The notes under the pieces: model-generated
Seen by the model: only the letters and a program-made list of their open reading frames with translations
The model's database searches: none
What the model was told of the DNA's origin: nothing
Origin: Candidatus Woesearchaeota archaeon
GTDB lineage: Archaea; Nanobdellota; Nanobdellia; Woesearchaeales; WJKV01
NCBI GenBank assembly: GCA_019323355.1
Contig: JAHWHI010000014.1
Coordinates: 1 to 41,643 of the forward strand
Direction of reading: 5' to 3'
Length of the DNA stretch: 41,643 nt
Shown: in pieces, positions 30,985 through 38,536 of the stretch
How positions within the stretch are numbered: position 1 is the first letter of the stretch
Layout: the number at the start of each line of letters is the position of its first letter
Translations under genes and position numbers: made by a program

Positions 30985-31302
30985 TTACTTCAATTTTGTC
31001 TGACTTATTATGTATACCTGGAACACTGCAAACGCAAGATATATTGCGTACACCCAGGTGATATTCATGACCAGCAGCACCAATGCATGGACACCTATTA
31101 TCGCTGACCAGATAAAGACCAGCAAAAATACTGTCCGGTTTTTCAGCAGACTGCCGACCAATAATGCCAATACAATTATTGGCAGTACGATTGTGACCCA
31201 GCCAAGATCGCTAATGAATCTCGGCAACATCAAAAGCAATGCCAATACCTGTATTCCTAAGAGGATATTGACAATTATCCATTTGATATCGTTTTTCATC
31301 AT
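30985..31302 (-). CDS. Orphan four-helix membrane protein inside the spc operon
   Basis: The gene encodes 105 residues: a short cytoplasmic N-terminus (MMKNDIK), then four hydrophobic segments (WIIVNILLGIQVLALLLML, WVTIVLPIIVLALLVGSLL, VFLLVFIWSAIIGVHALVLL, WVYAIYLAFAVFQVYIISQ) and a basic end. It starts directly after the uL30 stop and ends one base before uL15, so it is embedded in the operon in the same frame direction. I do not recognise the family, and archaeal spc operons normally have nothing here. No SD is obvious, so coupling to uL30 translation is likely. A Sec or ribosome-membrane link would be speculation. Confidence 0.78.
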   Translation of the reverse strand: MMKNDIKWIIVNILLGIQVLALLLMLPRFISDLGWVTIVLPIIVLALLVGSLLKNRTVFLLVFIWSAIIGVHALVLLVMNITWVYAIYLAFAVFQVYIISQTKLK

Positions 31303-31680
31303 CTATAACATCTTTTTGATCAAAGCATCCATGCTTGGACGTCTGCCTAGAGCCCCGCCCCTTCCAAAAGATGTCTTGATCCCTTTTCTCTCAAATCCGC
31401 CTCGAGGAGGATTCAATCTATATGTCTTGCCTTTGACCTTCTTCTTGCTTTTTTCAAGCTCTGCGATCACTTCGTCGCTCACAGGGCCGTAGGCAATGAA
31501 ATCTTTTACTTTTCTGAGCATGCCTAAATTGATTGAAGTGTTCTCGAGGATGATACAGTTATGCTGATTGTACAGATTCAGGTGCTGCAGTGTTTTTTTA
31601 AAGTCGTGCCTGACATGAATCAGACCTCTGATTAATACTGCCGCAACTTTCTTGCCTTTTGCTGTATTTTCCTCTGCCAT
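31303..31680 (-). CDS. rpl30: Large-subunit ribosomal protein uL30
   Basis: This 125-residue protein includes VAAVLIRGLIHVRHDFKKTL, LNLYNQHNCIIL, YGPVSDEVI and the C-terminal archaeal signature YRLNPPRGGFERKGIKTSF. It lacks part of the middle segment seen in the roughly 150-residue forms. uL30 sits on the 50S near the GTPase-associated face of the central protuberance. It lies between uS5 (2-base gap) and the orphan membrane protein. Confidence 0.94.
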   Translation of the reverse strand: MAEENTAKGKKVAAVLIRGLIHVRHDFKKTLQHLNLYNQHNCIILENTSINLGMLRKVKDFIAYGPVSDEVIAELEKSKKKVKGKTYRLNPPRGGFERKGIKTSFGRGGALGRRPSMDALIKKML

Positions 31681-31682
31681 CT

Positions 31683-32528
31683 TTACTTAGTCCCCTTTTT
31701 AGCTTCTTTAGCCTCTTGTTTCGGCTCCTCTTGAGGAAGGATCTCTTCGATCTCTTCAGGCTTTACTGTTTCTGCAGCCTTGATCGCGCCCTCCACTGCT
31801 CCCTGAAGCTCGATATGCTTTGGCTGAATCTTTGTTGTCATCAGATTCTTAAGAGCTTCAAAGCATGCTATGACAAGATTAGACTTAACAACTGTTCTTC
31901 CTCTTGTCATTGACCAGACATCCTTGATGCCTGCTAAACGTAATATCTTCTGGCATTCCTTCTCTACACAAAGACCAGTACCTTTCGGTGCGGGAATCAA
32001 AGTTATCTCGCAGGAACCGCATTTTCCAGTGACCTGGTACGGAATCGAGTGCGGGCTCTTGCAACCGCATTCCCAGCTTCCACAGCCACGTCTGACCTTG
32101 ATAAGATTCAGTTTTGCTTTTCTGAAAGCCTTCTCTCTTGCAGGAATTGTTTCCTTGCTCTTTCCGTTGCCAATTCCAACATAACCGTCCTTGTTTCCTA
32201 CAACTGCGAATGTCGCGAATGAAAGTACATTTCCTTCTTTTGTTTTCTTCTGGGTCTGCCTGAAAGCTCTTCTTTTACCGCCTCCAAACTTTCCTTTTGC
32301 CTGGCCGATTAACAAAAGATCCGACTCAAGGTTCGGCAATAGCGCGTCGACTACCTCTTGTTCGATAATAGGCTTTCCTTCGTCCAGGACCTGGCCGATA
32401 TTGACAATCTCGCCAGCCTTGACTCTTTTTCCTAGTAGTGTGCGAGGCTTCCATTCACTGATCTCAAAGCCCGGCTTTTGCCTTTGCCCTTGCGGCCTTC
32501 TTGAATTATTATTCTTTCTTCTTTCCAT
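31683..32528 (-). CDS. rps5: Small-subunit ribosomal protein uS5
   Basis: This 281-residue protein has a Lys/Arg/Gln-rich N-terminus, the double-stranded-RNA-binding-like domain (NVLSFATFAVVGNKDGYVGI, GNGKSKETIPAREKAFRKAK) and the archaeal insert RRGCGSWECGCKSPHSIPY with GKCGSC. The C-domain carries LRLAGIKDVWSMTRGRT. A tail of about 35 residues (EEIEEILPQEEPKQEAKEAK) is charged and low-complexity. uS5 lines the mRNA entry channel. Confidence 0.96.
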   Translation of the reverse strand: MERRKNNNSRRPQGQRQKPGFEISEWKPRTLLGKRVKAGEIVNIGQVLDEGKPIIEQEVVDALLPNLESDLLLIGQAKGKFGGGKRRAFRQTQKKTKEGNVLSFATFAVVGNKDGYVGIGNGKSKETIPAREKAFRKAKLNLIKVRRGCGSWECGCKSPHSIPYQVTGKCGSCEITLIPAPKGTGLCVEKECQKILRLAGIKDVWSMTRGRTVVKSNLVIACFEALKNLMTTKIQPKHIELQGAVEGAIKAAETVKPEEIEEILPQEEPKQEAKEAKKGTK

Positions 32529-32529
32529 T

Positions 32530-33102
32530 TTAGACTTTCTCGATTTTTTGCTTTATTTCTTCGAAATGTTTTGTAAATTCTTCTGGCGCAAAACCCTGCT
32601 TCAGGTATGCACTGAATTGTTTTTTGTAAGCATCACTATCTTTGATCTTCTTTGCATAATCCTCAATATGCTTGCCTGACAATCTTTCTGGCTGGGGAAC
32701 AATGTCCTCTGAGTGCAGAACGTTCAAGCCGGCATCAAGCAATCCTTTCAATGCAGCGTAGATTTTGTTTCCTTTTGAAAGATTGCTTTTGTTCAGGTCG
32801 AGGATAAACTCTCCCTTTGTATCTTTTGCTTTCTTGCCGCACAGATATCCTGTCAGATACGCTGTTGGCAGGTTTGATCTATGGGCTTTCCAGCCAAGTT
32901 TCTGCAACTGCTTTGAATGCGCTGAAAAAAGGATCTTGTCTCCGTCTGGGGCGTATTCAACTCCCTGGATTATTACGTCGTTCAATGAGATTCTTATGAC
33001 TATTCTAGGCAGACTTGATTTCAGCAAATCCAATCTTTTCTTATAATTAGTCTTAGCTTGCCTTTTTCTTCTATATTTCATTACAGGTTTTGTCTTTCTC
33101 AT
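32530..33102 (-). CDS. rpl18: Large-subunit ribosomal protein uL18
   Basis: This 190-residue protein shows the archaeal uL18 pattern: YRRKRQAKTNYKKRLDLLKS, PRIVIRISLNDVIIQGVEYA, GWKAHRSNLPTAYLTGYLCG and LDAGLNVLHSEDIVPQPERL. It binds 5S rRNA with uL5. The start overlaps the eL19 stop by four bases. Confidence 0.95.
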   Translation of the reverse strand: MRKTKPVMKYRRKRQAKTNYKKRLDLLKSSLPRIVIRISLNDVIIQGVEYAPDGDKILFSAHSKQLQKLGWKAHRSNLPTAYLTGYLCGKKAKDTKGEFILDLNKSNLSKGNKIYAALKGLLDAGLNVLHSEDIVPQPERLSGKHIEDYAKKIKDSDAYKKQFSAYLKQGFAPEEFTKHFEEIKQKIEKV

Positions 33103-33551
33103 TTTTTCTGGATGTACCCTTTCTCTGTTATGAACAGTTTGATGTGTCTCTTATTCCTGAAAAAGCCACCTTTGCTTTTCCGAACAAGGACTCTATAATC
33201 CTGAGGAGAGATCAATTTTTTCTCTCGAAGCTCTTTCAAAAAAGTTCTCTGGACACGCATACGTGTTATCCATTGCCGTTTTGGCGAGGTTCTTGCATTC
33301 TTTGTCCCTTTTCTTGAACCTTTGCCACGCCTTCTGCTTCTCTTCTTTTGCTCCTGATTTTTTCTTGCGCGGACACGTGAAGAACCTCGTATCTGTTTCT
33401 TCACGATCAAACCATTATTAATCATATTGCGAATGTCCTGTTTAGTGATAGCTTCCTTGATCTCTTCCAATCTTTCGGGATCAACCCATACGTGGTCTGG
33501 CGAACACTTGAGCAATTGGGACGCCAACCTTTTTTGTACTGTTAGTCTCAT
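33099..33551 (-). CDS. rpl19e: Large-subunit ribosomal protein eL19
   Basis: This 150-residue protein is typical in length for archaeal eL19: MRLTVQKRLASQLLKCSPDH, VWVDPERLEEIKEAITKQDI, a basic stretch RARKNQEQKKRSRRRGKGSR, then SPKRQWITRMRVQRTFLKEL. It is a helical protein near the 50S tunnel exit and intersubunit face. It lies between eL32 (2-base gap) and uL18. Confidence 0.96.
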   Translation of the reverse strand: MRLTVQKRLASQLLKCSPDHVWVDPERLEEIKEAITKQDIRNMINNGLIVKKQIRGSSRVRARKNQEQKKRSRRRGKGSRKGTKNARTSPKRQWITRMRVQRTFLKELREKKLISPQDYRVLVRKSKGGFFRNKRHIKLFITEKGYIQKK

Positions 33552-33553
33552 TT

Positions 33554-34159
33554 TTATTGACCTGTGATCAGGATTTTATCCTTTTCTTTCTTCTCTGCCT
33601 TGATTTTTTCTTGTGTAGCATACTCTGGAGCCACTACTGGTGCAGTTTCCTTTACCTTTTCCTTGCTCTTTTTCTTTTCTTCAAGTTTCTTCTTCTTTGC
33701 TTTCTTTTCTTCTGCTTTCTTTTTCTTTTGCCCTTTCTTATCTTCGAACTTTTTCTTCTGATCCTCTAGATATTTCTTTGGATCCTTGATATTTAGGATT
33801 GTGATGCCTTTCTTGCCTGCTTCCTCAATAACCTGGGCTTTTTTCTTTGCTCCAAGAGTAGAGCTCAATATGATTCCATGCTGATTCTTGTCCAGCAAAG
33901 CCACGTCGGAAACATTGGAAATTAATACTGGGGCGTATCCAGATGGATGCAGTCCTCGTACCAAAACTGGAGATTTCCAACCAATTTGTATCTTTCTCCG
34001 ATAGCCTCTCTTGTTAAGGCGGATCTTTGAGTGCAATCCGCGAGGTCTTCTCCACTTCTTTGGGAGTGCGATCTTTTTATGAGCATCCTGATAGATAAAA
34101 CTAGGTTTCTTTGCCTTTGTCTTTTTTCTCTGTTCCAATAATGCTTTCTTATCTGCCAT
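33554..34159 (-). CDS. rpl32e: Large-subunit ribosomal protein eL32 with long charged tail
   Basis: The core (about 1-130) is eL32: WRRPRGLHSKIRLNKRGYRR, KIQIGWKSPVLVRGLHPSGY, VALLDKNQHGIILSSTLGAK. After ILNIKDPKKYLEDQ about 70 residues follow that are almost only Lys, Glu and Ala (KKKKAEEKKAKKKKLEEKKK). Archaeal eL32 is usually about 130 residues, so the tail is an addition. Confidence 0.95.
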   Translation of the reverse strand: MADKKALLEQRKKTKAKKPSFIYQDAHKKIALPKKWRRPRGLHSKIRLNKRGYRRKIQIGWKSPVLVRGLHPSGYAPVLISNVSDVALLDKNQHGIILSSTLGAKKKAQVIEEAGKKGITILNIKDPKKYLEDQKKKFEDKKGQKKKKAEEKKAKKKKLEEKKKSKEKVKETAPVVAPEYATQEKIKAEKKEKDKILITGQ

Positions 34160-34161
34160 TT

Positions 34162-34737
34162 TTATGCTATTTTCTTTCCGTCTTTCTCAACAATATATAT
34201 CCCATCCTGGAATATCCTTGAATCACGGCCGCTAATCTTTGTCAGCTGTTCAATATTTCCAGCTGTCTGGCCTGCAGATTCCTTGTTTATGCTTTCGACT
34301 GTAATTTCTGTGCCCTGCACAGTGACTTTAACATCTTCTGGGAGGACAAGCCTACGAGGAACAGCCTCTCCAAGGAAATTCTTGATCACGAATTCTTTTG
34401 GAGTGCATGAAACATTCATAGGGAAGTGGCCAGAGCAGATCTTTAATTTATAGATGTGGCCTTTTGTGACTCCTTTGAACATAGTCTTAAGATGGGCCTC
34501 AAGAGTTCCGCCAACCTTTCCTTCTCTACGGGTTGCCCTCTCTGCTGTGATCAGTGCTTTATTCCCTTCGACTGAAATCTTCAAGTTAGGGGTTAAAAAC
34601 CTCCGGGTCAACGATTTTCCGCCAGCAGTGGCAGTAACATCAAAGCCAGCAACCTCTAGCTTGATCCCTTCCGGAATCTCAACTTCAACACGAAGCCCTT
34701 CCTTTAAGTTGCTCTTTGATTTCTTCTTTTTTGCCAT
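34162..34737 (-). CDS. rpl6: Large-subunit ribosomal protein uL6
   Basis: This 191-residue two-domain protein reads LREGLRVEVEIPEG-like KEGLRVEVEIPEGIKLEVAG, KTMFKGVTKGHIYKLKICSG, HFPMNVS and the C-domain PRRLVLPEDVKVTVQGTEIT with NIEQLTKISGRDSRIFQDGI. The ATG at 34737 directly follows the uS8 stop. An upstream in-frame codon at 34743 would overlap uS8 and is not needed. uL6 sits at the base of the GTPase-associated centre. Confidence 0.95.
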   Translation of the reverse strand: MAKKKKSKSNLKEGLRVEVEIPEGIKLEVAGFDVTATAGGKSLTRRFLTPNLKISVEGNKALITAERATRREGKVGGTLEAHLKTMFKGVTKGHIYKLKICSGHFPMNVSCTPKEFVIKNFLGEAVPRRLVLPEDVKVTVQGTEITVESINKESAGQTAGNIEQLTKISGRDSRIFQDGIYIVEKDGKKIA

Positions 34738-34739
34738 CT

Positions 34740-35129
34740 TCAATAACAGTAAGCTATCAGTATTCCTCCAGTCTTTTTCTCGATCGCGTCCTTGTGGGTC
34801 ATGATCCCGAACGGAGTTGACAGGATAATTACACCAAAATCCTTTGCTGGAAGATACTGCTTCTCGCTTTTCTCCATCTCAGTAACTTTTACTGAAAATC
34901 TTGGTTTGATAACACCGCAATCATTAATCTTACCTAAAAGGCTAACTTTCAAGTATCCGCCTTTTCCTTTTCCTTCTTCGTAAGTTCCAATATAACCTTC
35001 CTTATGCAAGATATCAAATATCAGTTTGATTGTATTGCTGACTGGTTTGATAATTACCTCGGTCCTTCCGATTTTTTCGTGTTGCGCCAACATTGAAAGC
35101 GCGTTTGCCAATGGGTCATTCAAAACCAT
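34740..35129 (-). CDS. rps8: Small-subunit ribosomal protein uS8
   Basis: The 129-residue protein has MVLNDPLANALSMLAQHEKI, GYIGTYEEGKGKGGYLKVSL and the C-terminal FGVIILSTPFGIMTHKDAIE, GGILIAYCY. This is the standard archaeal length. It binds the central domain of 16S rRNA and in bacteria represses the spc operon. Confidence 0.96.
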   Translation of the reverse strand: MVLNDPLANALSMLAQHEKIGRTEVIIKPVSNTIKLIFDILHKEGYIGTYEEGKGKGGYLKVSLLGKINDCGVIKPRFSVKVTEMEKSEKQYLPAKDFGVIILSTPFGIMTHKDAIEKKTGGILIAYCY

Positions 35130-35138
35130 TTTACCTCG

Positions 35139-35369
35139 CTATGAATATTGTTTGAATCCTATTTTTGTTGCAATCTGCCTGAAGCATCTCCTGCACAGGT
35201 TTAACCCGAAACGGGAAACAAAACCGTGGGTGGTGCCGCATCGGACACACTTGTGTCTTGCACGACCGCAAGTCCTCTTTTTAGGAGTGCTGTGCTTCAT
35301 GAACTTCTTCAATTTAACAGGATTATTATTCAATTGTTTCAATATTTTTGTCCAGTTTGCAGTTGTCAT
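35139..35369 (-). CDS. rps14: Small-subunit ribosomal protein uS14 (zinc type, extended N-terminus)
   Basis: The conserved part starts at MKHSTPKKRTCGRARHK and holds the zinc site CVRC and CRRC, ending IATKIGFKQYS. That would be about 53 residues, the common archaeal length. However, the frame stays open upstream to an ATG at 35369, immediately after the uL5 stop, with TGAGG six bases ahead. The inner ATG at 35300 has no comparable ribosome site and would leave a 70-base gap. I therefore call 76 residues with a 24-residue basic extension (TKILKQLNNNPVKLKKF). Confidence 0.9.
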   Translation of the reverse strand: MTTANWTKILKQLNNNPVKLKKFMKHSTPKKRTCGRARHKCVRCGTTHGFVSRFGLNLCRRCFRQIATKIGFKQYS

Positions 35370-35370
35370 T

Positions 35371-35883
35371 TTAAGCCTCAACTATTGTTACATCGAAATT
35401 AGTCTTTATGAATTCCATTGCGTCCTCTTTTGATATCCTGTGACGGGATGGAATCTTTTTCTTCTGATATTTCCTATTCTTTATCCGGAAACCCGGTCGT
35501 GTGAGTGTGATTGCAGCCTCGAAACCCAGGATTCCGATGTCAGCATCGTATTTTATGTCTGGCAGGTCGATATATTCGTGAATGCCAAATGAAAAGTTTC
35601 CTTGATCGTCAAACATTCTGCTCTTCAATTTGTTTTCCTTAGCTCGGAGCAGTCTCTTAAGCAAGACTCCTGCCTCAGCACCTCGGATAGTCAGCTTGCA
35701 GCCGATAGGTAGATTCTTTCTAAGACCCCATGCTGCAATCCTTTCCTTAGATAAGGTCTTCACTGGCTGACGGCCAGCAAGAGTCTTGATCAGTTTTATT
35801 CCTTTATCTAGTCTGGACTGGTCCTTGCCTGCACCGAAGTTCAGGGTCAGTTTCTCTATCCGGATCTCTCTCATATTGCTCAT
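35371..35883 (-). CDS. rpl5: Large-subunit ribosomal protein uL5
   Basis: This 170-residue protein has MREIRIEKLTLNFGAGKDQS, AGRQPVKTLSKERIAAWGLR, LPIGCKLTIRG, NFSFGIHEYIDLPDIKYDAD and GFEAAITLTRPGFRI. It binds 5S rRNA and the P-site tRNA. The ATG at 35883 follows the eS4 stop; a TTG at 35889 and an ATG at 35874 are alternatives. Confidence 0.95.
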   Translation of the reverse strand: MSNMREIRIEKLTLNFGAGKDQSRLDKGIKLIKTLAGRQPVKTLSKERIAAWGLRKNLPIGCKLTIRGAEAGVLLKRLLRAKENKLKSRMFDDQGNFSFGIHEYIDLPDIKYDADIGILGFEAAITLTRPGFRIKNRKYQKKKIPSRHRISKEDAMEFIKTNFDVTIVEA

Positions 35884-35885
35884 TT

Positions 35886-36584
35886 TCAAACCGTAATCAA
35901 TGGTTCTTTTTCTCCAATTACGTATGCAAATTTCTTCAAGGTTGTGAATTGTTCGCTTTTTGTCTTGACAATTATCTGATCAGCGTACTGTTTCCGTTTG
36001 ATTATCTCGACAACTTTTCCGACAGAACCGATGTGCTTTCCGCCTGTCAATAACACTGCAGCATCTTTCTTGAATTCAAGTCTTTTTGAAATCTTTCCTG
36101 TTGAATTGTCGATAACAACTGAATCTCCAGTCTTGTAATCTTCCTTGGTAAAAATATTTGTTCCATCATGAAGATGGACTGCTGCCTTCCCCCCTTTCAT
36201 AGAGGATTTATTGTTTATCTTTGCAATCCGTTTTGTTGCATCATTTTCGTCAATCTCAACAAATGTCAGCTTGTTCTTGTTATTTAACAGAACCCGGAAG
36301 TTCATCTTGACACGCGGCAAGGAGATCACATCCATAAGGCCGACAATTCTTCGTGGATCCTTTACAATTTTTCCATTCAACATCAGATCTCTATTATTCA
36401 GTATAAACTTGACCTCTTTTGAGGTATCAGCAATCTGAAGGACATCCCTAAGCACGACTATCAACGGCATTCCGTAAGCAAAGCTATGCGCGCCAGGTTT
36501 TGGTTTTGCGATATAAGGGGTATTTTTCCTCTGGATGCGCCAGGTTCTTGGTGCTGCCAATCTCATTAAGTGATTTCTTACCAT
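35886..36584 (-). CDS. rps4e: Small-subunit ribosomal protein eS4
   Basis: This 232-residue protein starts HLMRLAAPRTWRIQRKNTPY, the eS4 signature. It has an S4-like RNA-binding domain (PLIVVLRDVLQIADTSKEVK, RDLMLNGKIVKDPRRIVGLM) and a KOW segment (VLLTGGKHIGSVGKVVEIIK). Its position between uL24 and uL5 is the archaeal standard. Confidence 0.96.
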   Translation of the reverse strand: MVRNHLMRLAAPRTWRIQRKNTPYIAKPKPGAHSFAYGMPLIVVLRDVLQIADTSKEVKFILNNRDLMLNGKIVKDPRRIVGLMDVISLPRVKMNFRVLLNNKNKLTFVEIDENDATKRIAKINNKSSMKGGKAAVHLHDGTNIFTKEDYKTGDSVVIDNSTGKISKRLEFKKDAAVLLTGGKHIGSVGKVVEIIKRKQYADQIIVKTKSEQFTTLKKFAYVIGEKEPLITV

Positions 36585-36593
36585 TTTATCTCC

Positions 36594-37019
36594 TTATTTT
36601 TGTTTCTCTTTAGCTTTTGTTTCAGCTTTTTTCTTTTTCTGCGGAGTCTTTTTCTCCTTGAAGCGGAATTTATCGTCAGTAACCAGAGAGGTTATCTGAA
36701 GATTGGAAGGATGGACAGGATATGCTGCCTCTGAACCGTCCTTTTTTGTGACCCTGATCTTTTCCAGGTAAATCTTAGCTCTCTTGACATTTACTCTGTC
36801 AACCTTAGCTTCCTGGCCCTTGAACTGTCCTCTTAGTATCTTAACGCGATCACCAACTCTGATCGGTGATGAACGAACCTTATATTTCTCACGCAGAGGC
36901 TTTATCAGGTTGGCGGACATAAACTTCCGTTGGATATGTATTGGAGCTTTCGCTCGATATTTCCTCTGCTTTCCCGGATTCTTACTTGAATTCCATTTCT
37001 TTGAAAATTCTTTTTTCAT
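36594..37019 (-). CDS. rpl24: Large-subunit ribosomal protein uL24
   Basis: The 141-residue protein has the archaeal N-terminus (FSKKWNSSKNPGKQRKYRAK, APIHIQRKFMSANL), the KOW motif (VGDRVKILRGQFKGQEAKVD) and RAKIYLEKIRVTKKDGSEA. The last 25 residues are a basic tail (KKTPQKKKKAETKAKEKQK). It is one of the first proteins to assemble on 23S rRNA. Confidence 0.95.
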   Translation of the reverse strand: MKKEFSKKWNSSKNPGKQRKYRAKAPIHIQRKFMSANLIKPLREKYKVRSSPIRVGDRVKILRGQFKGQEAKVDRVNVKRAKIYLEKIRVTKKDGSEAAYPVHPSNLQITSLVTDDKFRFKEKKTPQKKKKAETKAKEKQK

Positions 37020-37023
37020 TTTC

Positions 37024-37425
37024 CTACACTATGATCTTTGAGAGTTTTGCAACTCCAGGCCATCTTTCTGCTGCTTCTTTTGCAACTGGGCCTTTCAGCA
37101 ATGTCCCTTTCGGGTTCCCTTTATCGTCTTTAAGGATGACAACTGCATTATCTTCAAATTTGATGCGCATGCCGTTAGGCCGCCTGTACTCTCTCTTTTG
37201 CCTTACTGGCACTGCAAAAACAACCTGCTTCCGCATCTCCTTGGTTCCTTTTTTTACTGAAACTAGTATCAAGTCGCCAATACCTGCCGAGCTTATCCTT
37301 CTCTTTACTGTTTTTGCCAGCTTCACACTGACTACTCGGACTAATTTTGCCCCGCTATTATCGCATGTCGCGACAAACGAGCCTTGGTTCAAACCTTTTG
37401 TGATGCTGCTTCTTGATGCTTTCAT
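37024..37425 (-). CDS. rpl14: Large-subunit ribosomal protein uL14
   Basis: This 133-residue protein reads GSFVATCDNSGAKLVRVVSV, GDLILVSVKKGTKEMRKQVV, RPNGMRIKFEDNAVVILKDD, GNPKGTLLKGPVAKEAAERW. The standard archaeal length and fold place it at the subunit interface. The start overlaps the uS17 stop by four bases (ATGA). Confidence 0.97.
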   Translation of the reverse strand: MKASRSSITKGLNQGSFVATCDNSGAKLVRVVSVKLAKTVKRRISSAGIGDLILVSVKKGTKEMRKQVVFAVPVRQKREYRRPNGMRIKFEDNAVVILKDDKGNPKGTLLKGPVAKEAAERWPGVAKLSKIIV

Positions 37426-37766
37426 TCTTCTTCACTCATGTTTTCAATTATGACAAATCTTTTTGTCTTACTGATTGGACGCGATTCCATCAGTTTTACG
37501 ACATCTCCTTCTTTTGCATTTATACATAAAGGATTATGAACTCTTATCTTGCTGGTCCGTTTCTCGAATCGATTGTATTTTGGAAGATAGTGCCTTCTAT
37601 CTCGTTCTACTGTCGCAGTTTTCAAGATTTTTGCTGCTTTGACAGTTCCGGTCAAGATTTTGCCGCGAATTTTCAGCCTGCCGTGAAACGGACAATGCTT
37701 GTCCTCACAGACATTCTTTGGCGGTTGAACCTCAACACCAATGTTGTTCACTTTTTGTTCTTTCAA
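37422..37766 (-). CDS. rps17: Small-subunit ribosomal protein uS17 (TTG start)
   Basis: The core is archaeal uS17: PPKNVCEDKHCPFHGRLKIR, GKILTGTVKAAKILKTATVE, RDRRHYLPKYNRFEKRTSKI. The frame extends upstream to 37823, but that part overlaps the end of the RNase P gene and has no homology. A TTG at 37766 with AGGTGA seven bases upstream, starting 8 bases after the previous stop, gives a 114-residue protein of normal length. I infer that non-ATG start. Confidence 0.93.
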   Translation of the reverse strand: MKEQKVNNIGVEVQPPKNVCEDKHCPFHGRLKIRGKILTGTVKAAKILKTATVERDRRHYLPKYNRFEKRTSKIRVHNPLCINAKEGDVVKLMESRPISKTKRFVIIENMSEEE

Positions 37767-37773
37767 TTTAATT

Positions 37774-38034
37774 TCACCTTTTGATACGTTCTTCTGGCCG
37801 GCCGCTGATGATCTGGCCAGCAAGTCTTATGCCAAGCTCAAGAACTTCAAGCTTGACCACCTGATCTTTTAGTATCGTGATCTCACGGCCGTTATCGTCG
37901 ATAACGATCGTATTCGCAGTCTCATCAACAACCTTTCCTGTGAGACCGTGAATGTCTTTGTTTTTTGCCTCCACAATCCTGATTGTGAAGCCTATGATCT
38001 CTCCCCGAAAACGAGGATTTTCATTTGTTTTCAT
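37774..38034 (-). CDS. rnp1: RNase P protein component 1 (Rpp29/Pop4)
   Basis: The 86-residue protein has the Sm-like Rpp29 barrel: FRGEIIGFTIRIVEAKNKDI, HGLTGKVVDETANTIVIDD, DQVVKLEVLELGIRLAGQII. It pairs with Rpp21 and binds the specificity domain of RNase P RNA in 5' tRNA maturation. Position between aIF1 and uS17 is standard for archaea. Confidence 0.94.
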   Translation of the reverse strand: MKTNENPRFRGEIIGFTIRIVEAKNKDIHGLTGKVVDETANTIVIDDNGREITILKDQVVKLEVLELGIRLAGQIISGRPEERIKR

Positions 38035-38040
38035 TGGCCT

Positions 38041-38349
38041 TTATTTGACTTCGATTGTTTCTGGGGCAAATCCCTGTGCTGTCAGTATCTGTTTGACCTG
38101 TCTTTTATGGTCGCCCTGAAGTTCGATCTGGTTGCCCTTGTGAGTGCCACCGCACGCAAGCTTCAGTTTGAGTTTTTTGGTCAATTCTTCGATATTAATG
38201 TCAGTCACGTTTATCCCTGTGATTATGGTGTATATCTTTCCGAATTTTCTTTTTTCGGACCTGACAACTATCTTTTGACTTTCCTTTGCGATTGTCTCGC
38301 AAACGCAAAGTTCTTTTGGGAGCCCACACTTGGAGCATATATTACTCAT
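38041..38349 (-). CDS. Translation initiation factor aIF1 (SUI1)
   Basis: The 102-residue protein has a Cys-rich N-terminus typical of archaeal aIF1 (CSKCGLPKELCVCETIAKE) and the SUI1 domain (KRKFGKIYTIITGINVTDIN, KLKLKLACGGTHKGNQIELQ, GDHKRQVKQILTAQGF). aIF1 binds the 30S P site and enforces start-codon fidelity. It overlaps uL29 by four bases. Confidence 0.96.
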   Translation of the reverse strand: MSNICSKCGLPKELCVCETIAKESQKIVVRSEKRKFGKIYTIITGINVTDINIEELTKKLKLKLACGGTHKGNQIELQGDHKRQVKQILTAQGFAPETIEVK

Positions 38350-38534
38350 TTTTTCGTTTTTTTGGTTGTTTTTATTCTTGCCAGGATTCTTTTTATCTGT
38401 TTGATCCTACCGGAATTTTCTGGCGAGGTTCCAGTAGCGACTTTAGCGTAAAGTTTCATCAGCTCTTTCTTTAATTCAGCTTCCTTGTTCTTCAGGTCTT
38501 CCTGACCAAGTTGCGCAATCTCTCTGAATTTCAT
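38346..38534 (-). CDS. rpl29: Large-subunit ribosomal protein uL29
   Basis: This 62-residue, two-helix protein (MKFREIAQLGQEDLKNKEAE, RIKQIKRILARIKTTKKTKK) has the normal length and sits near the tunnel exit beside uL23, where SRP and the translocon dock. It follows uS3 by two bases. Confidence 0.94.
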   Translation of the reverse strand: MKFREIAQLGQEDLKNKEAELKKELMKLYAKVATGTSPENSGRIKQIKRILARIKTTKKTKK

Positions 38535-38536
38535 TT

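Noticed and set aside
37767..37823. Longer uS17 start overlapping the RNase P gene
   Set aside because: The extra 19 residues (LARSSAAGQKNVSKGEIK region) have no family similarity, and a TTG with AGGTGA at the right distance lies just downstream.
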